The position numbers and the translations under genes were made by a program. The notes beneath the pieces were generated by a model that was not told the DNA's origin, did no database searches, and saw only the letters and a list, made by a program, of their open reading frames with translations. A DNA stretch of 64,000 nucleotides from Zingiber officinale. Lineage: Eukaryota > Streptophyta > Magnoliopsida > Zingiberales > Zingiberaceae. The stretch spans positions 5,541,705 to 5,605,704 of the forward strand of contig NC_055987.1 in NCBI RefSeq assembly GCF_018446385.1, in the 5' to 3' direction. This document shows positions 22,845-34,088 of this stretch, one piece after another (within the stretch, counting starts at the first letter, position 1; each line of letters opens with the position of its first letter).

Positions 22845-24706
22845 AAGTTTTGAGGTAAGCCTGAATTTATCAACAAGGCATTCATCATTTCTTTTAGTGT
22901 CCGATTTTTACGTTCGGCAACACCGTTTGATTGAGGTGAGTAAAGCGCCGTTGTTTGATGGATAATGCCAGATTCTGTACAAAATTCATCAAACGGTGCA
23001 CCATATTCTCCCCCTCTATCGCTTCGAATTATTTTAATTCGTTTGTCAAGTTGGTTTTTAACTTCTGTTTTATAGGTTCTGAACGCCTCTAGGGCTTCGT
23101 CTTTACTTCTTAAAAGAAAGACATAACAGAACTTTGTGCAGTCATCGATAAAAGTAATAAAATATTTTTTACCTCCTCTAGTTTGCACAAATTTCAAGTC
23201 ACATAGATCACTATGTATTAACTCTAGAGGAGTTGTTGTCCTTTCCACCGAATGAAAAGGTAGTTTCGTCATTTTCGCTTCCACGCACACTTCACATTTG
23301 TGTATTCCGTCAACATTGACGTTTGATAATAAATTTAATTTGACGAGACGTTTGAGAGTATTATTATTCACATGTCCGAGTCGATCATGCCATAAATTAA
23401 AACACTCAACAACATAGCTGGAAGCATTTATTTTATTACCATCAAAATTTCGGAGTACAGGCATTACAACCATTTTGAATAGACCCTTTTCTAGGTACCC
23501 CTTTCCTACGAAGACACTATTCTTCGTAAGTACAAAGTTGTCTGACTGGAACACTAGTCTAAATCCGGCCTTAACCAATGCCGCTCCAGAAACTAGGTTC
23601 TTACTGATGTCGGGAACATGGAGTACATCAATGAGTGTTAGCTCCTTTCCGGACGTCATCTTCAGAACAACCTTTCCGAGTCCAACAATTGGCGACGTCG
23701 TGGAATTACCCATATAGAGCTTCCTGCCATTTATCGGAGTATACTTGGAGAACATGGCTTTATCGGAACAGATATGACGAGTTGCTCCAGTATCAATGAA
23801 CCACTGCTTCGGGTTGGTATCCACCAAGTTGGCTTCAAATACAACCGCAGTGAGATCCAAGTCCTCAAGAGAGGTTGCGACATGATTCGCAACATCCTTT
23901 GGCCCCTTGGTTGACTTCTTTGGGCGTCTGCAGTCCTTGGATAGATGTCCTGCCTTTCCACAGTTGTAGCAGGAGCCTTTGAACTTCTTTGCTTGAGCCT
24001 TCTTTTTGAACTGCTTCGGCTTTTTGGCGTTCGGCTCGACCAGGTTGGACATTTCGTCTATAGTCCGCTTGGTTCCTCTGGAGTCGGATAACTTTCGATT
24101 ATCCTCCTCTATTCGTAGCCTCAGGATCAGGTCTTGCAGCCCTATTTCCTTTTGCTTGTGCTTTAGGTAATTCTTGAAATCCTTCCATGACGGAGGGAGC
24201 TTCTCAATTACCGCAGCAACTGCGAATGTCTCGTTCAGCTTCATGCCTTCGGCGTCCAGATCATGCAGTATTAATTGCATATCTTGGACTTGAGATGAGA
24301 CGCTTTTTGAGTCCACTATCTTGAAATCCAGAAACCGACCGACGATGAATTTCTTCAATCCAGCATTTTCGGTCTTGTATTTCTTCTCAAGGGATTCCCA
24401 CAAAGATTTCGCCGTCTCCAGAGAACAATATACGTTATATAACGTGTTGTCCAAGGCGTTGAGTATATAATTGCGGCACAGAAAATCTTCATGAGACCAC
24501 GCATCGCTAGCAGCCTTACTACCTTCCGTAGCGGCTGGCGTGTCTTCGTGCAAAAACCGTACAAGGTTTAGCGTTGTTAGATAAAACAACATCTTCTGCT
24601 GTCATCTTTTGAAGTCGGTTCCGGTGAATTTCTCCGGCTTTTCTCCGTGCGGAATGGTTGTCGGAATGGCGGTCGGAACGGCCGTCGGAATGTCGTTGGT
24701 AGCCAT
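22730..24706 (-). pseudogene. Copia gag, protease and integrase core
   Basis: ATG at 24706 (MATNDIPTAVPTAIP) starts gag. A TGA at 24602-24604 interrupts where a Trp is expected before [17 protein letters not shown]. After it 620 codons are open: gag ([34 protein letters not shown]), zinc knuckle [14 protein letters not shown], protease [12 protein letters not shown], pre-integrase [17 protein letters not shown], and the integrase core [29 protein letters not shown] and [16 protein letters not shown] (D, D, E present). The order gag-PR-INT-RT-RH is that of Ty1/copia. The single stop makes the whole polyprotein unreadable from its start. Confidence 0.9.
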
Positions 24707-24735
24707 ATCAGTTTGCAGGAAATATCGTTTACGAC

Positions 24736-25846
24736 TGTTGATCCCCGGGTAACTTCTGGAGTATGCAAACTGATCGTCGAGGCTAGTGTTCGACACTATC
24801 TCCGTAAACGATATTGTTCCGCTACGGTGCTTAACGGATTGTTGCAATTCGTTCCCAAGATACAACGACGACGAACGTCTCGGAATCGTAGCACTCCGAC
24901 TTCCGAGACCAGCGAACCTTTTAGTAGACTTCTTGGACTAGTGAGTATTCCATCATCTGGAGGGTTTTATTTATACTGTAAGAAGAGGTTGAGTGTCCTT
25001 TGGATGAGTGGATGTGTTCCTTGGGCTGGATCGATCTAGATCATCTATTCTGAAGGGTTGTAACCCTTCACCAAGCCCACTTCAATCTCATCCATCAGAT
25101 CTGAGGAGTTGTGACCCTCAGATCCCATTGTCATCGGCCATCGGATCTGGATCCATTGATTCGATGCTTCAGATCAAGTCTCATCTCAGGCCGTCAGATC
25201 GTTACTCTTTGCGATCCAACGCTCTAGATCGCATCATAAGCGATCCATCATACCTATTTGATCAACGTTGATCAAACGGTAGTCATCCATTCCCTAAGTC
25301 AACCGTCCAGTCATCTCCCTTTGCCCACGAGGATGCCGCATAGGTACTGCCACGTCAGGTACGAGCCTGACACGTCACCCGAGTGCCAACTGCAATGTCA
25401 CCTGGAGCATAAATTTAAGCTCCTTGCGACGATGCGTACATACGAAGTACAGAGTGCGCCTACAAAGCGCCCATTGCGCACATGGCGGGTGGCGGGATCA
25501 TAGGTGCGAGCACCTGCTCGCCCTGGGCTAAGGGGTCAACTATCCTTTTATTTTTTGTGTTAACTCCATTAACACATCTTCATTAATAAGTAGAGAATAC
25601 ACATCGAAAATTTCCGATGTGGGACTATTCTCCCATGCACTTTATTAATGAATAATAAATGTTATTTTGGGCTGACTTTAAACATTAATTTCTCATTCAC
25701 CCTTAATCGGTTTTGAGCAAATTAATAGTCTAAATCTATCTACGCGAATCGTAGATTTCAATTTTGAAGTCAATTACGACTTTCAACAATTGATGGCCTC
25801 CTTCCTCTAAATCGTTTTGGTCCATTTAAGGCCCCAATATTCAACA
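24736..25846 (-). repeat. 5' LTR of the copia element
   Basis: 1,111 bp, same termini as 19080-20244. It lacks about 50 bp present there. The sequence just inside it on the minus strand (GTCGTAAACGATATTTCC) does not look like the usual initiator-Met primer site of copia elements, so the primer tRNA is unclear. Confidence 0.88.
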
Positions 25847-27003
25847 TATCCCAGGTTAAGGATTTAAGCTGAAAATATAGGAAAGAGATAATAATGAGAA
25901 CAATGTAGTGGAGGATAGTGGTGTCATTTTATAGGGCTATGGAGCTCTTTTTAATAAAAAAAATCAAAATGGAATGCCCTTTTGACAATTTAGAAAAAAA
26001 ATGTCCTTTTAATTTTTACCCAAAATTAAAGCCGCATACTAGAAACTTTCTTGCTCCTAGTACCTGAAACTTATTTTCAAATTATTTATTTGTTGAGATT
26101 CTATTCTATTAAAGGTTTCTAAGCACATAAAATCCCAGTTCCATGAATAACTCCTTTTCCAAAATGTCTAGATAAGCCCTCAAATTAAGATAACTTCTCA
26201 ATTTAGGAATATAGATGGTAGTAATAGTCCCGTGGTATTCACATTATCCTTCATTTATGTTACAATTGAAAATTTCTTGTCTTTGCATTTCAGAACATAT
26301 GGCATTGATGTTTTATGCGAAATTTCGGGTTTCTTAAGAAAATGTAAATGGAGTCAATGCTGGCAAAATTGTTGCAGATCATAAGATCTGTGGGATTTCC
26401 TCAATTGGAATCTCCATCCCTGAGCTTATTGATATTATGATAAAGATTGATATTTCTACTTTTTGTATTTGCCACTCAAACGAAATCCTTGTTTTGTATA
26501 TCTATGATCTCAATTTGTCTGGAATCATAAAATTAGTATTTCACTACGGTTTATTATGGGAACCTTAATCTTCAAATTTCAGATCCAAACAATATTGATT
26601 AGGTCCTTTTAAGAATTTGCCCTCCCCCATTTTTATTAACTAATATTGGTGAAACCCAAAATGAAATTACATTAATATTTTTTTTATTCACACCGAATAA
26701 TTCTAAAGTTTATTAGTAATTTTTATAAATACAACAATCAGTGATCTAGAATTCGAGATTTAGCTGCGACGTGTTATTAGAAATTTACTTATTAATTAAT
26801 CAGGTATCTAAAGTTTGAGACTCAACTATGGACTATTATTGAGAATTTTTTTCATTAATCAATTAGAAATCTAGAGTTCTTTTTAATCCCACATCTTAAA
26901 ATTTGTAACGCGGTATACAAAGAATCTTTTATAAATACTTTAGGCCGACGATATTAGAAAACATATTTTTCTTAGCTTTTTAGCCCGAATTAAGTATGAT
27001 ATT

Positions 27004-29425
27004 AGAATCTTCTAATTCCTACTTTTAGATCTTCCTTTTAAATTAGATGACGATTATTTTTTAGACTAACGAGGAGGAGTCATAAATATCAGAAATAATA
27101 AAAATATCATAAATAAAAAATTACTAAAAATATTAAATAATATATTTTGAGTCTCCGAAATGAACCTAACTAATATTTTTAGGTTTGAAATTTAATAATC
27201 AAGGGTTTCCATAATAAATATAGATCTATATCTATGTGTGAATACTAAAAAGTCTTAATTTAATCTCCGAATTAAAATTTATGGCCTATTAAAATTTATG
27301 TGGCCTATGACGCCACATAAGGGGTATTTCGTCAAACAAGCTTTTATTATTCAGCATTTTATTTTGACAATTTTTTTTAAAAATTATTATTGAACGAATT
27401 ATCAATGAACTTTTTAATATCGTAAATTAGCTAGTTTGAATTATACCTTTTTGAGAAAGTCAAAATTTATTATTTTAAATATGTAAGATTTTTTTTAAGG
27501 TTAAAAAACAAGCATCCGAACCTTTTGCTATTATTTACGTGATAAATTTAGTTAACTTATTGATTAGTTTTGGAATGATTGGTTGACAAATTTTTCCACC
27601 AGCTTTTGTTATTATTTATAACACCTATGCAAATCGTCTTTTATCTAAAAATTATATATTTGCACAGTATTTAATTATACAATTTTAGCATTCTAGTATT
27701 TTTTTTCACTTTCGCTCTAAATTTAATGTAGGCTTATTTGTAAAAGAATGATTATTATATTTTTGAACTGGTGGTTCAAATCTCTGGTTCATTAACATTA
27801 ATTTGGAGTCCGAACTATAATCGGTCAGCTCCAAACGGACCAATTACGATCCGGCCGGATTCAGTTCAAATTCACCTGTGGTCGGTCTAATATAAAGTTT
27901 AGGGGTTTAAATAGAGATGAGCATTCAGTTAATTCGATCCATAAATTAATCAAATCAATCGAAAATCGATTTAATATTAGTTAACCGAATCGAATGAAAA
28001 TTTTACTAAAATTGAATTAACCGAATCAAATTAAAAATTAATTATTTTGTTTAATACAAAATTAATCAAATTTCTTTAAAAATCATAAAAAAAAATATGC
28101 AAAATTAATATCAAATTAACCGAATGCTAATCGCTGAACAAATAGAACACATTTCCTCTTTGACTTTCCTCTTCGCTTTCTAACATACTTCATCTTCCTC
28201 GACGGCGAGATCGAAAAATTTTAATTCAAAAAACATCGTTTAAAGTTTTTTCGGAAGCTCCAAATAATTTTAATACTAAATTATTTTTTTCATATTATAA
28301 CAGCTATAAAATCATAGTTACTACAACCATATATCAATTATAACGTATCCCAGGTTAAGGAAAGAGATAATAATGAGAATAATGTACGGAGGATAGTGGT
28401 GTCATTTTATAAGGTCATGGAGTTTTTTTTTTTTTTTGATAAAAAATCAAAATGAAATGCCCTTTTGACAATTTAGGAAAAAAAAATGCCCTTTTTATTT
28501 TTACCCAAAATTAAAGCCGCATACTATAAACTTTCTTGCTCCTATTACCTGAAACTTATTTTCCAATTATTTATTTGTTGAGGTATTATTTTTTCAAAGG
28601 TTTCCAATTATTTATTTGTTGAGATACTATTTTTTTTTCCAAAATGTTGAGATAAGCCCTCAAATTAAGATAATTTCTTAATTTAGAAATATAGATGGTA
28701 GTAATAGTCACGTGGTATTCTCATTATCCTTCATTTATGTTACAATTGAAGACATTGATGTTATGTGAAATTTCAGGTTTCTAAAGAAAATGTAAAGGGA
28801 CGCAATGCTGGCAAAATTGTTGCAGATTATAAGATCTGTGGGATTTCTTCAATTGTATTCTCCATCTGAGCTTATTGATATTATGGTAAAGATTGATATT
28901 TCTACTTTTTGTATTTGTCATGCAAACGAAATCCTTCTTTTGTATATCTATGATCTTAATTTATCAAGAATCATAAAATTTATTATGGAAACTCTTAATC
29001 GTCAAATTTCATATCCAAAAAATATTGATTATGGTCTTTTAGTAATTTACCCCTCTTATTAACTAATATTGGTGAAATCTAAAAGGAAATTACATTAATA
29101 TCTTTTTTTTTCATATCGAAAATAATTCTAAGATTTATTAATAATTTTTACAAATACAACAATCAATGATCTAGAGTTCGAGATTTAACTGTGACGTGTT
29201 ATTAGAAATTTTCTTATTACTTAATCAGGAATATAAAATTTGAGATTCAGCTGCGAGTTATTATTGAGAATTGTTTTCATTAATCAATTAGAAATTTAGA
29301 GTTCTCTTTAATCACACATCTTATAATTTACAACACGGTATGCAGAGAAATTTTTATAAATACCTTGGACCGACGATGTTAGAAAATATATTTTTCTTAA
29401 CTTTTTAGCCAAGATTAAGTATGAT
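27004..29425 (+). repeat. Right copy of the tandem segmental duplication
   Basis: Collinear with 16632-27003 but without the copia element and without the ankyrin-exon part. A block conserved in both copies near 26350-26420 and 28800-28870 (AATGCTGGCAAAATTGTTGC, then AAGATCTGTGGGATTTC) can be read as NAGKIVAD..KICGIS. I do not recognise a protein, and stops follow soon. The rest is AT-rich and has no gene. Confidence 0.78.
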
Positions 29426-29543
29426 ATTAAATTAATTTTTTATAAAAAGGAACTCGTTATAATTATAACTTGCTGTTGGGATTCACGAATGTCACTATAG
29501 CATTGTACTATTACATGGATCTGACACACCCCTTGCATGCAAT

Positions 29544-29593
<50 letters not shown>

Positions 29594-29611
29594 GAGACAA
29601 TCTTCTATCAG
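29426..29611. other. Spacer with (AT)n tract
   Basis: Non-coding. An (AT)n run lies about 29549-29582, just before the exon-like block at 29612. Confidence 0.8.
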
Positions 29612-29829
29612 CTTCTTCACGCAGCATTAAGTACTGGAAAAGATGAAGTAGTTGAGCTGCTGTGGTGCCATAGGTATATATCATTTGAATGTGAATTTGC
29701 TAATTCATGGTGTTGTTTATGTTGTTTTTAACACTTTTTTATTGTGTCTTCATTTGGTTTAGCATCTTTGTTTTGTTTATGAATTTTTTAGGAGCAGAGG
29801 AAATGTCAAAACCTGGAGCTGCTCAATCA
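29612..29829 (+). pseudogene. Ankyrin exon relic, copy 1
   Basis: Block 29612-29673, between TATCAG and GTATAT, reads LLHAALSTGKDEVVELL and then loses frame through a deletion of about 8 bp relative to copy 3, where LKKHGAI follows. A next block at 29792-29829, after TTTTTTAG, would continue as GAEEMSKPGAAQS and ends before GTTTGA. ALSTGKDEVVELLKKHGA is a typical second half of an ankyrin repeat. Related blocks are at 34.09 kb and, for the second exon, 32.61 and 34.27 kb. Confidence 0.5.
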
Positions 29830-31248
29830 GTTTGAAACTCTTTTATGTTGATAATTATGCATAGTTCACTCTCATCTTAGAGTTTATTTGCTATAAATTT
29901 GGATATGTCTCCAAAGGCACTTGTAAAGGTGTTTTTTTAACTATATTGTTTTATGATACAAGGCATAGTAAACCGATTACAGATAATGTTGGATATGCTA
30001 TCCAGACCATTAACTCTTGTGCCAATGTTTCTTTTTTATGAATTACAATACTTGTTCTTCTATATATCATCCTACGTATTGTTTAAATTCAAAAAGAAGG
30101 TAACGTGTTCAGCTATATGTAGTGTGATAACTTTATGATAAATAGAAAATTTTGTTTCTTTTATTCAAAATGCATGTTTTGAGGATTTGTTGTACATGTT
30201 ACAGATGCACCTACCAAAGCTCAAGAGAGTATCAAATATGATTTGCTATTTGCCTTCGCATTCAGGATGATAGAACACTTCAAGCTGAACTGGTACTATA
30301 ATTTGAGGCACTATGATTTTTAGTGTTTTTTAGTAGACACTATGATTTTTAGTGTTTTTTAGTTAACTTTAGCCGCTTAAATTGACTTAAGAATCATAAG
30401 ATTGAATTAGATAGATGAGGTATGCACGTTAACATGTTCAAGTTGTGTATGATAGATAATGTGCCAAATAAATTACATATAATTAAATAGGGATGAATTA
30501 TTTAAGTCAGCTAAGTGGACTAAAGAGATCAAATAGATTAAAATGGTCAAATTAACAAAATAAATTAAGTGGAATAAATGACTTGAGTCAGTTACATAGC
30601 TCGAGTAGATTGGATAACTTTAAAATTTGCTTTTCAGTGATAAGTCAAAAGCATTGAACCAATGAATAAATAAAACAAATCAAATGAGTTTAGATTGACA
30701 AATTAGACTATGTGGAACTTGAATAAGGATGACATATAATAAATCATTTCAATCATCATTTATTCTATTAACATAGTGTTATTATCTTAGGTCATTAGCT
30801 TACTTGTTAGTTTCTTTTATTTGTTATTTGTAACTATTTGAGAACAATTGTCCAGTATTGTCTTTTATTTAACTTTACACTAAAATTTAATTTGTCAGAA
30901 TTAAAAACAGTTTTTATAATTTGGTGGCTAGCTAAAACTATGTTGTATAGTGGCAACCGAAGTGTCGAAGAACTAATTTTATTGTGTATATATATAATAG
31001 GTCATTGATTCCAATGTATAAATCTATATATATACTGTCACTTGGAATCAGGAGTGAGCAAAAGTTCAATTAAATCAAATAAATCGATTAAATACACTGA
31101 ATTTAAAATTTTGATTCAATTTATTTGAAAATTTATTTTTTAAATAAAAATTGGTTAATTTTATTTGGGTTTTTAGTTTCGAAATTTCTTATTTAGTTAA
31201 ATAGAATGGACCGAATAGATTGAACCGATTTTTTAGATCCTAAATTTT
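29830..31248 (+). repeat. Segment repeat copy 1 (of three)
   Basis: Aligns with 32606-34062 and 34270-35800 in order. Shared landmarks are the AATTATGCATAGTTCACTC box (29855, 32665, 34310), TTATGATACAAGGCATAGTAAACCGA-like (29952, 32761, 34422), the nine-codon block (30266, 33074, 34748), AGATAGATGAGGTATG (30410, 33191, 34864) and TTAAATAGGGATGAATTATTTAAGT (30484, 33269, 34948). It ends in an A/T-rich GAGCAAAAGTTC element at about 31050. Confidence 0.75.
30266..30292 (+). other. Nine-codon exon-like block, copy 1
   Basis: 27 bases between CATTCAG and GTACT, reading DDRTLQAEL. The same block with intact flanking AG and GT is at 33074-33100 (DDRTLQAEL) and 34748-34774 (DDRTFQAEL). Five of the six base differences among the three are synonymous. 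It could be a true micro-exon of the ankyrin gene or chance. Confidence 0.4.
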
Positions 31249-32370
31249 AGACCGAACTAGGCCTGGGTCGGTACGGTATACCGTATCCAAAATCGAATAC
31301 CGTATACCGTACTGAAAAAATCGGTATTCTAAAAATTGATACCGATACCGTACCGACATTTCGGTATACCGAATTTCGGTATACCGAAATGTCGGTACGG
31401 TATCGGTAAAATACCGTCATGCCGAAGTTATATATATATTACATATAATATATAAAAAAATAATTGTCTTGTAATGAAGGGCAGTGATCATATAAGAATA
31501 AGAGTTTGAATTTCGGACCCAAATATGTAAGATTGAAGATTAAACCAGTAGCTAATGGTCCCAGGGTGGTGACTCGCCGGAGATTCGTCGAAATCTTGCT
31601 AGAAATAACTAAATGCTAACTGGAAAAATAGGGGAAGCATATAGGCTTCAATCCCTACTAAAAATACCATAAATCCACCAAAGAAACAAAAGCTAAAACT
31701 CACTGGAAAATCGGACAAGAACTTGCGCAAGCATAACTCTCAGAACAGAGCTCGGTGATTAGATTTCTTCAGATTCAATGAAGGGAAAAAATATTAGGGC
31801 TGGAGAAGAAGTTTCTAAGTTGTTGTGTATCTTCTCCGGCGACTATGTGCGGTGGTCGACTGTGGAAGGAAAGAATCGCGAGTCGCGATGTGTGCGCCGA
31901 CGGCGCAAGGAGAGAACATGGTTTGGGACCGTTTAGGGTTTGGTTTAGACTTTAGGGGAATCTAAATTAATCATTTAATCTATAGTTATTCGGTATTTCG
32001 GTATACCGAAATATTTTAAATCCTTACCGTTACCGTTACCGAAAATTTCGGTACGGTATGATATCGTACCGAATTTTTCGGTATACCGAAAATTTCGGTA
32101 TATACGGTATTTTTTCGGTATGATTTTTCGGTATTTCAGTATTTCGATATTTTTTTCCAGCCCTAGACCGAACTGATTTTTTATTAAGCCAAATCGAATT
32201 TTAGAAAAAATTGATTTGTTTGATTTGATTTGTTCGATTTTATCAAAAATTTGATTCGATTTATTCAATTTTTATTAAAAATCAAATTAATTTGCTTGAA
32301 AAAAAATCGATTCGGTTCAGTTAATTTGATTCGATTTTCACCGAATTCATATCTTATTTGGAACAGAAAG
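31050..32370 (+). repeat. GAGCAAAAGTTC / AATCGAATTT family element, interrupted
   Basis: An A/T-rich repeat starting GGAGTGAGCAAAAGTTCAAT and ending in TTTTCACCGAATTC, full of AATCGAAT and AACCGA motifs. Other copies: 33852-34095 (truncated by copy 3 of the segment) and 35795-36170. This copy is split by the 31259-32164 element. A related stretch occurs at 18640-18860 and 27905-28130. It looks like a non-autonomous DNA element but the terminal repeats are too decayed to class. Confidence 0.55.
31259..32164. mobile_element. 906-bp TIR element with CGGTATACCG repeats
   Basis: Ends AGGCCTGG...CCAGCCCT, with a 10-bp target duplication AGACCGAACT at 31249-31258 and 32165-32174. The homologous site at 34061-34070 has one AGACCGAACT and no insert. 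Both subterminal regions are dense in GGTATACCG and TTTCGGTA palindromes (31270-31420 and 31985-32140). The middle (31480-31970) has GC-rich, gene-like text but no continuous frame and no transposase. The 10-bp duplication points to a Mutator-like mobiliser, while the AGGSCTGG end recalls hAT. Class unresolved. Confidence 0.8.
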
Positions 32371-32439
32371 TATGATTTTGCAAATGACAAATTTAGTTCT
32401 CCGTTTTCGTAATTCACTACGGTGCTAATGTCAATTATC

Positions 32440-32570
32440 AGAGTGAATATGAGCACACCCCGTTTCACGCAGCTGCTGCTGCCGGTTCTGTTGGCATTGC
32501 CCATTTCATTATTCACATGGGGAGCAGTTATCAACACGAAGGACATAAACCTGGCCTAAACCCTAAAACT
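32440..32570 (+). pseudogene. Ankyrin exon relic, TPFHAAAAAG block
   Basis: After TTATCAG the frame reads EHTPFHAAAAAGSVGIAHFI and MGSSYQHEG. TPxHAAAxxGxxxxxxFL is the first half of an ankyrin repeat. No exon upstream or downstream joins it to a full gene here, and it sits at the left edge of segment copy 2. Confidence 0.5.
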
Positions 32571-32599
32571 TCTTGCTACTTGTTTATGCATTTATATAT

Positions 32600-34088
32600 A
32601 TAGTAAATGTCAAAACCTAAAGTTGCTCAACCAATGGTCAGTTTAAATCTCTTTTATGTTAATAATTATGCATAGTTCACTCTTATCATAGAGGTTATTT
32701 GTCATAAATTTGGCTATGTTTCCAAAGGCACCATAAAGATTTTTTTTCACTATATTATTTTATGATACAAGGCATAGTAAACCGATTACAAACTTCTAAT
32801 TTTTCATTACAGATAATGTTGGATATGCTACCTGGACGATCTGGGATTTCTTTCTTTTTCTTATGAATTACAATACTTGTTCTTCTATATATCATTCTCC
32901 ATGTTTAAATTCGAAAAGAAGATAACTTTCTGATAAATAGAAAATTTTGTTTCTTATATTCAAAATGCATGTTTTTAGGATTTGTTGTGCTTGTTAATGT
33001 TATAGATACATATGCACCTACCAAAGCTCAAAGAGAGTATCAAACATAATCTGTTGTTTGCCTCCACATTCAGGATGATAGAACACTTCAAGCTGAATTG
33101 GTATTGTATTTAGATGCACTATCATTTTTAATGTCTTTTTAGTTAACTTTAGCTGATTAAATTGACTTAAGAATCATAGCATTGAATTAGATAGATGAGG
33201 TATGAACATTAACATGTTGTGTATGATCGATAGATAGATCAAATGTGCCAAATAAATTAGATATAATTAAATAGGGATGAATTATTTAAGTAAGTTAAGT
33301 GGACTAAAGAGATCAAATAGATCAAAATGGTCAATTGAACAAAATAAATTAAGTGGAACAAATAACTTGAGTCAGTTAAATATCTCGATTAAATTGTATA
33401 ACTATAAAATTTGATTTTTAGTGATAAGTCAAGAGCGTTAAACCAATGAATAAATAAAACAAATCAAATAGGTTTAGATCGACAACTTAGATTATATGGA
33501 ATTTGAAAAAGGATGACATATAATAAATCATTTCAATGATCATTTATTTTATTAACAAATTGTTGTTATATTCAGTTATTAGCTTATTTGTTAGTTTCTT
33601 TTATTTTAACTATTTTGAGAATAATTATCCAGTATTGTCTCTTTATTTAACTCTACACTAAAATTTAATTTGTCAAAATTAAACAAGAGTTTTTATAATT
33701 TGATGGTCAGCTAAAACTATTATGTAATCTATATAATAAATTTATTTGGTGTTGCTAAAAAATTAAAATTTTATTTTATATATATAATACGTCATTGATT
33801 CCAATGTATAAACCTATACATATATCTTAGATACGTATAGTTATTTGGAATTAGGGGTGAGCAAAAGTTCAGTTAAATTAAACAAACTGATTAAACTGAT
33901 CAAATTTAAAAATTTGTTATGGTATTTGAAAATTCAATTTTTTTTTTTGAAAAATCAATTAACTCCGTTAATTTGGTTCGGATTTGATTTTGAAATTTTT
34001 TATTCGATTAAATTGAATACACTGAATTTTTAAATCGAATTAAAGTTTTAGACCCTAAATTTTAGACCGAACTAATTTTTTATTAAGC
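32600..34088 (+). repeat. Segment repeat copy 2
   Basis: Starts near GTCAAAACCTAAAGTTGCTC (32609), contains the nine-codon block at 33074-33100, and ends with a truncated GAGCAAAAGTTC element (33852-34088) carrying the empty AGACCGAACT site. No gene is seen. Confidence 0.72.

Larger units (their letters stand above)
19080..25846 (-). mobile_element. Ty1/copia retrotransposon, complete but non-autonomous
   Basis: A 6,767-bp element with LTRs at 19080-20244 and 24736-25846, termini TGTTGA...TCAACA, and a 5-bp target duplication TATCC at 19075-19079 and 25847-25851. Coding runs on the minus strand: gag, protease, integrase, reverse transcriptase, RNase H. The paralogous site in the right-hand duplicate (28346-28350) holds a single TATCC with matching flanks, so the insertion boundaries are certain. 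Frames are nearly intact, with one gag stop and two single-run indels, and the two LTRs are very similar. Both suggest a recent insertion. Confidence 0.93.
16632..27003 (+). repeat. Left copy of a tandem segmental duplication, split by a copia element
   Basis: Apart from the inserted copia element (19080-25846), this segment matches 27004-29425 in order. Shared stretches are TTTTAGATCTTCCTTTTAAAT (16648 and 27023), TAACGAGGAGGAGT (17499 and 27065), GTCTCCAAAAAGAACCTAAC and its variant (17734 and 27151), GTATTTTGTCAAACAAG and its variant (18049 and 27326), ATCCCAGGTTAAGG (25848 and 28347) and GACGATATTAGAAAA and its variant (26945 and 29371). The right copy lacks the ankyrin-exon part at about 16.69-17.49 kb. 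Confidence 0.8.

Noticed and set aside
28805-29062. 85-codon open frame
   Set aside because: The duplicate at 26.36 kb is disrupted, no domain is recognised and the composition is that of AT-rich noncoding DNA.
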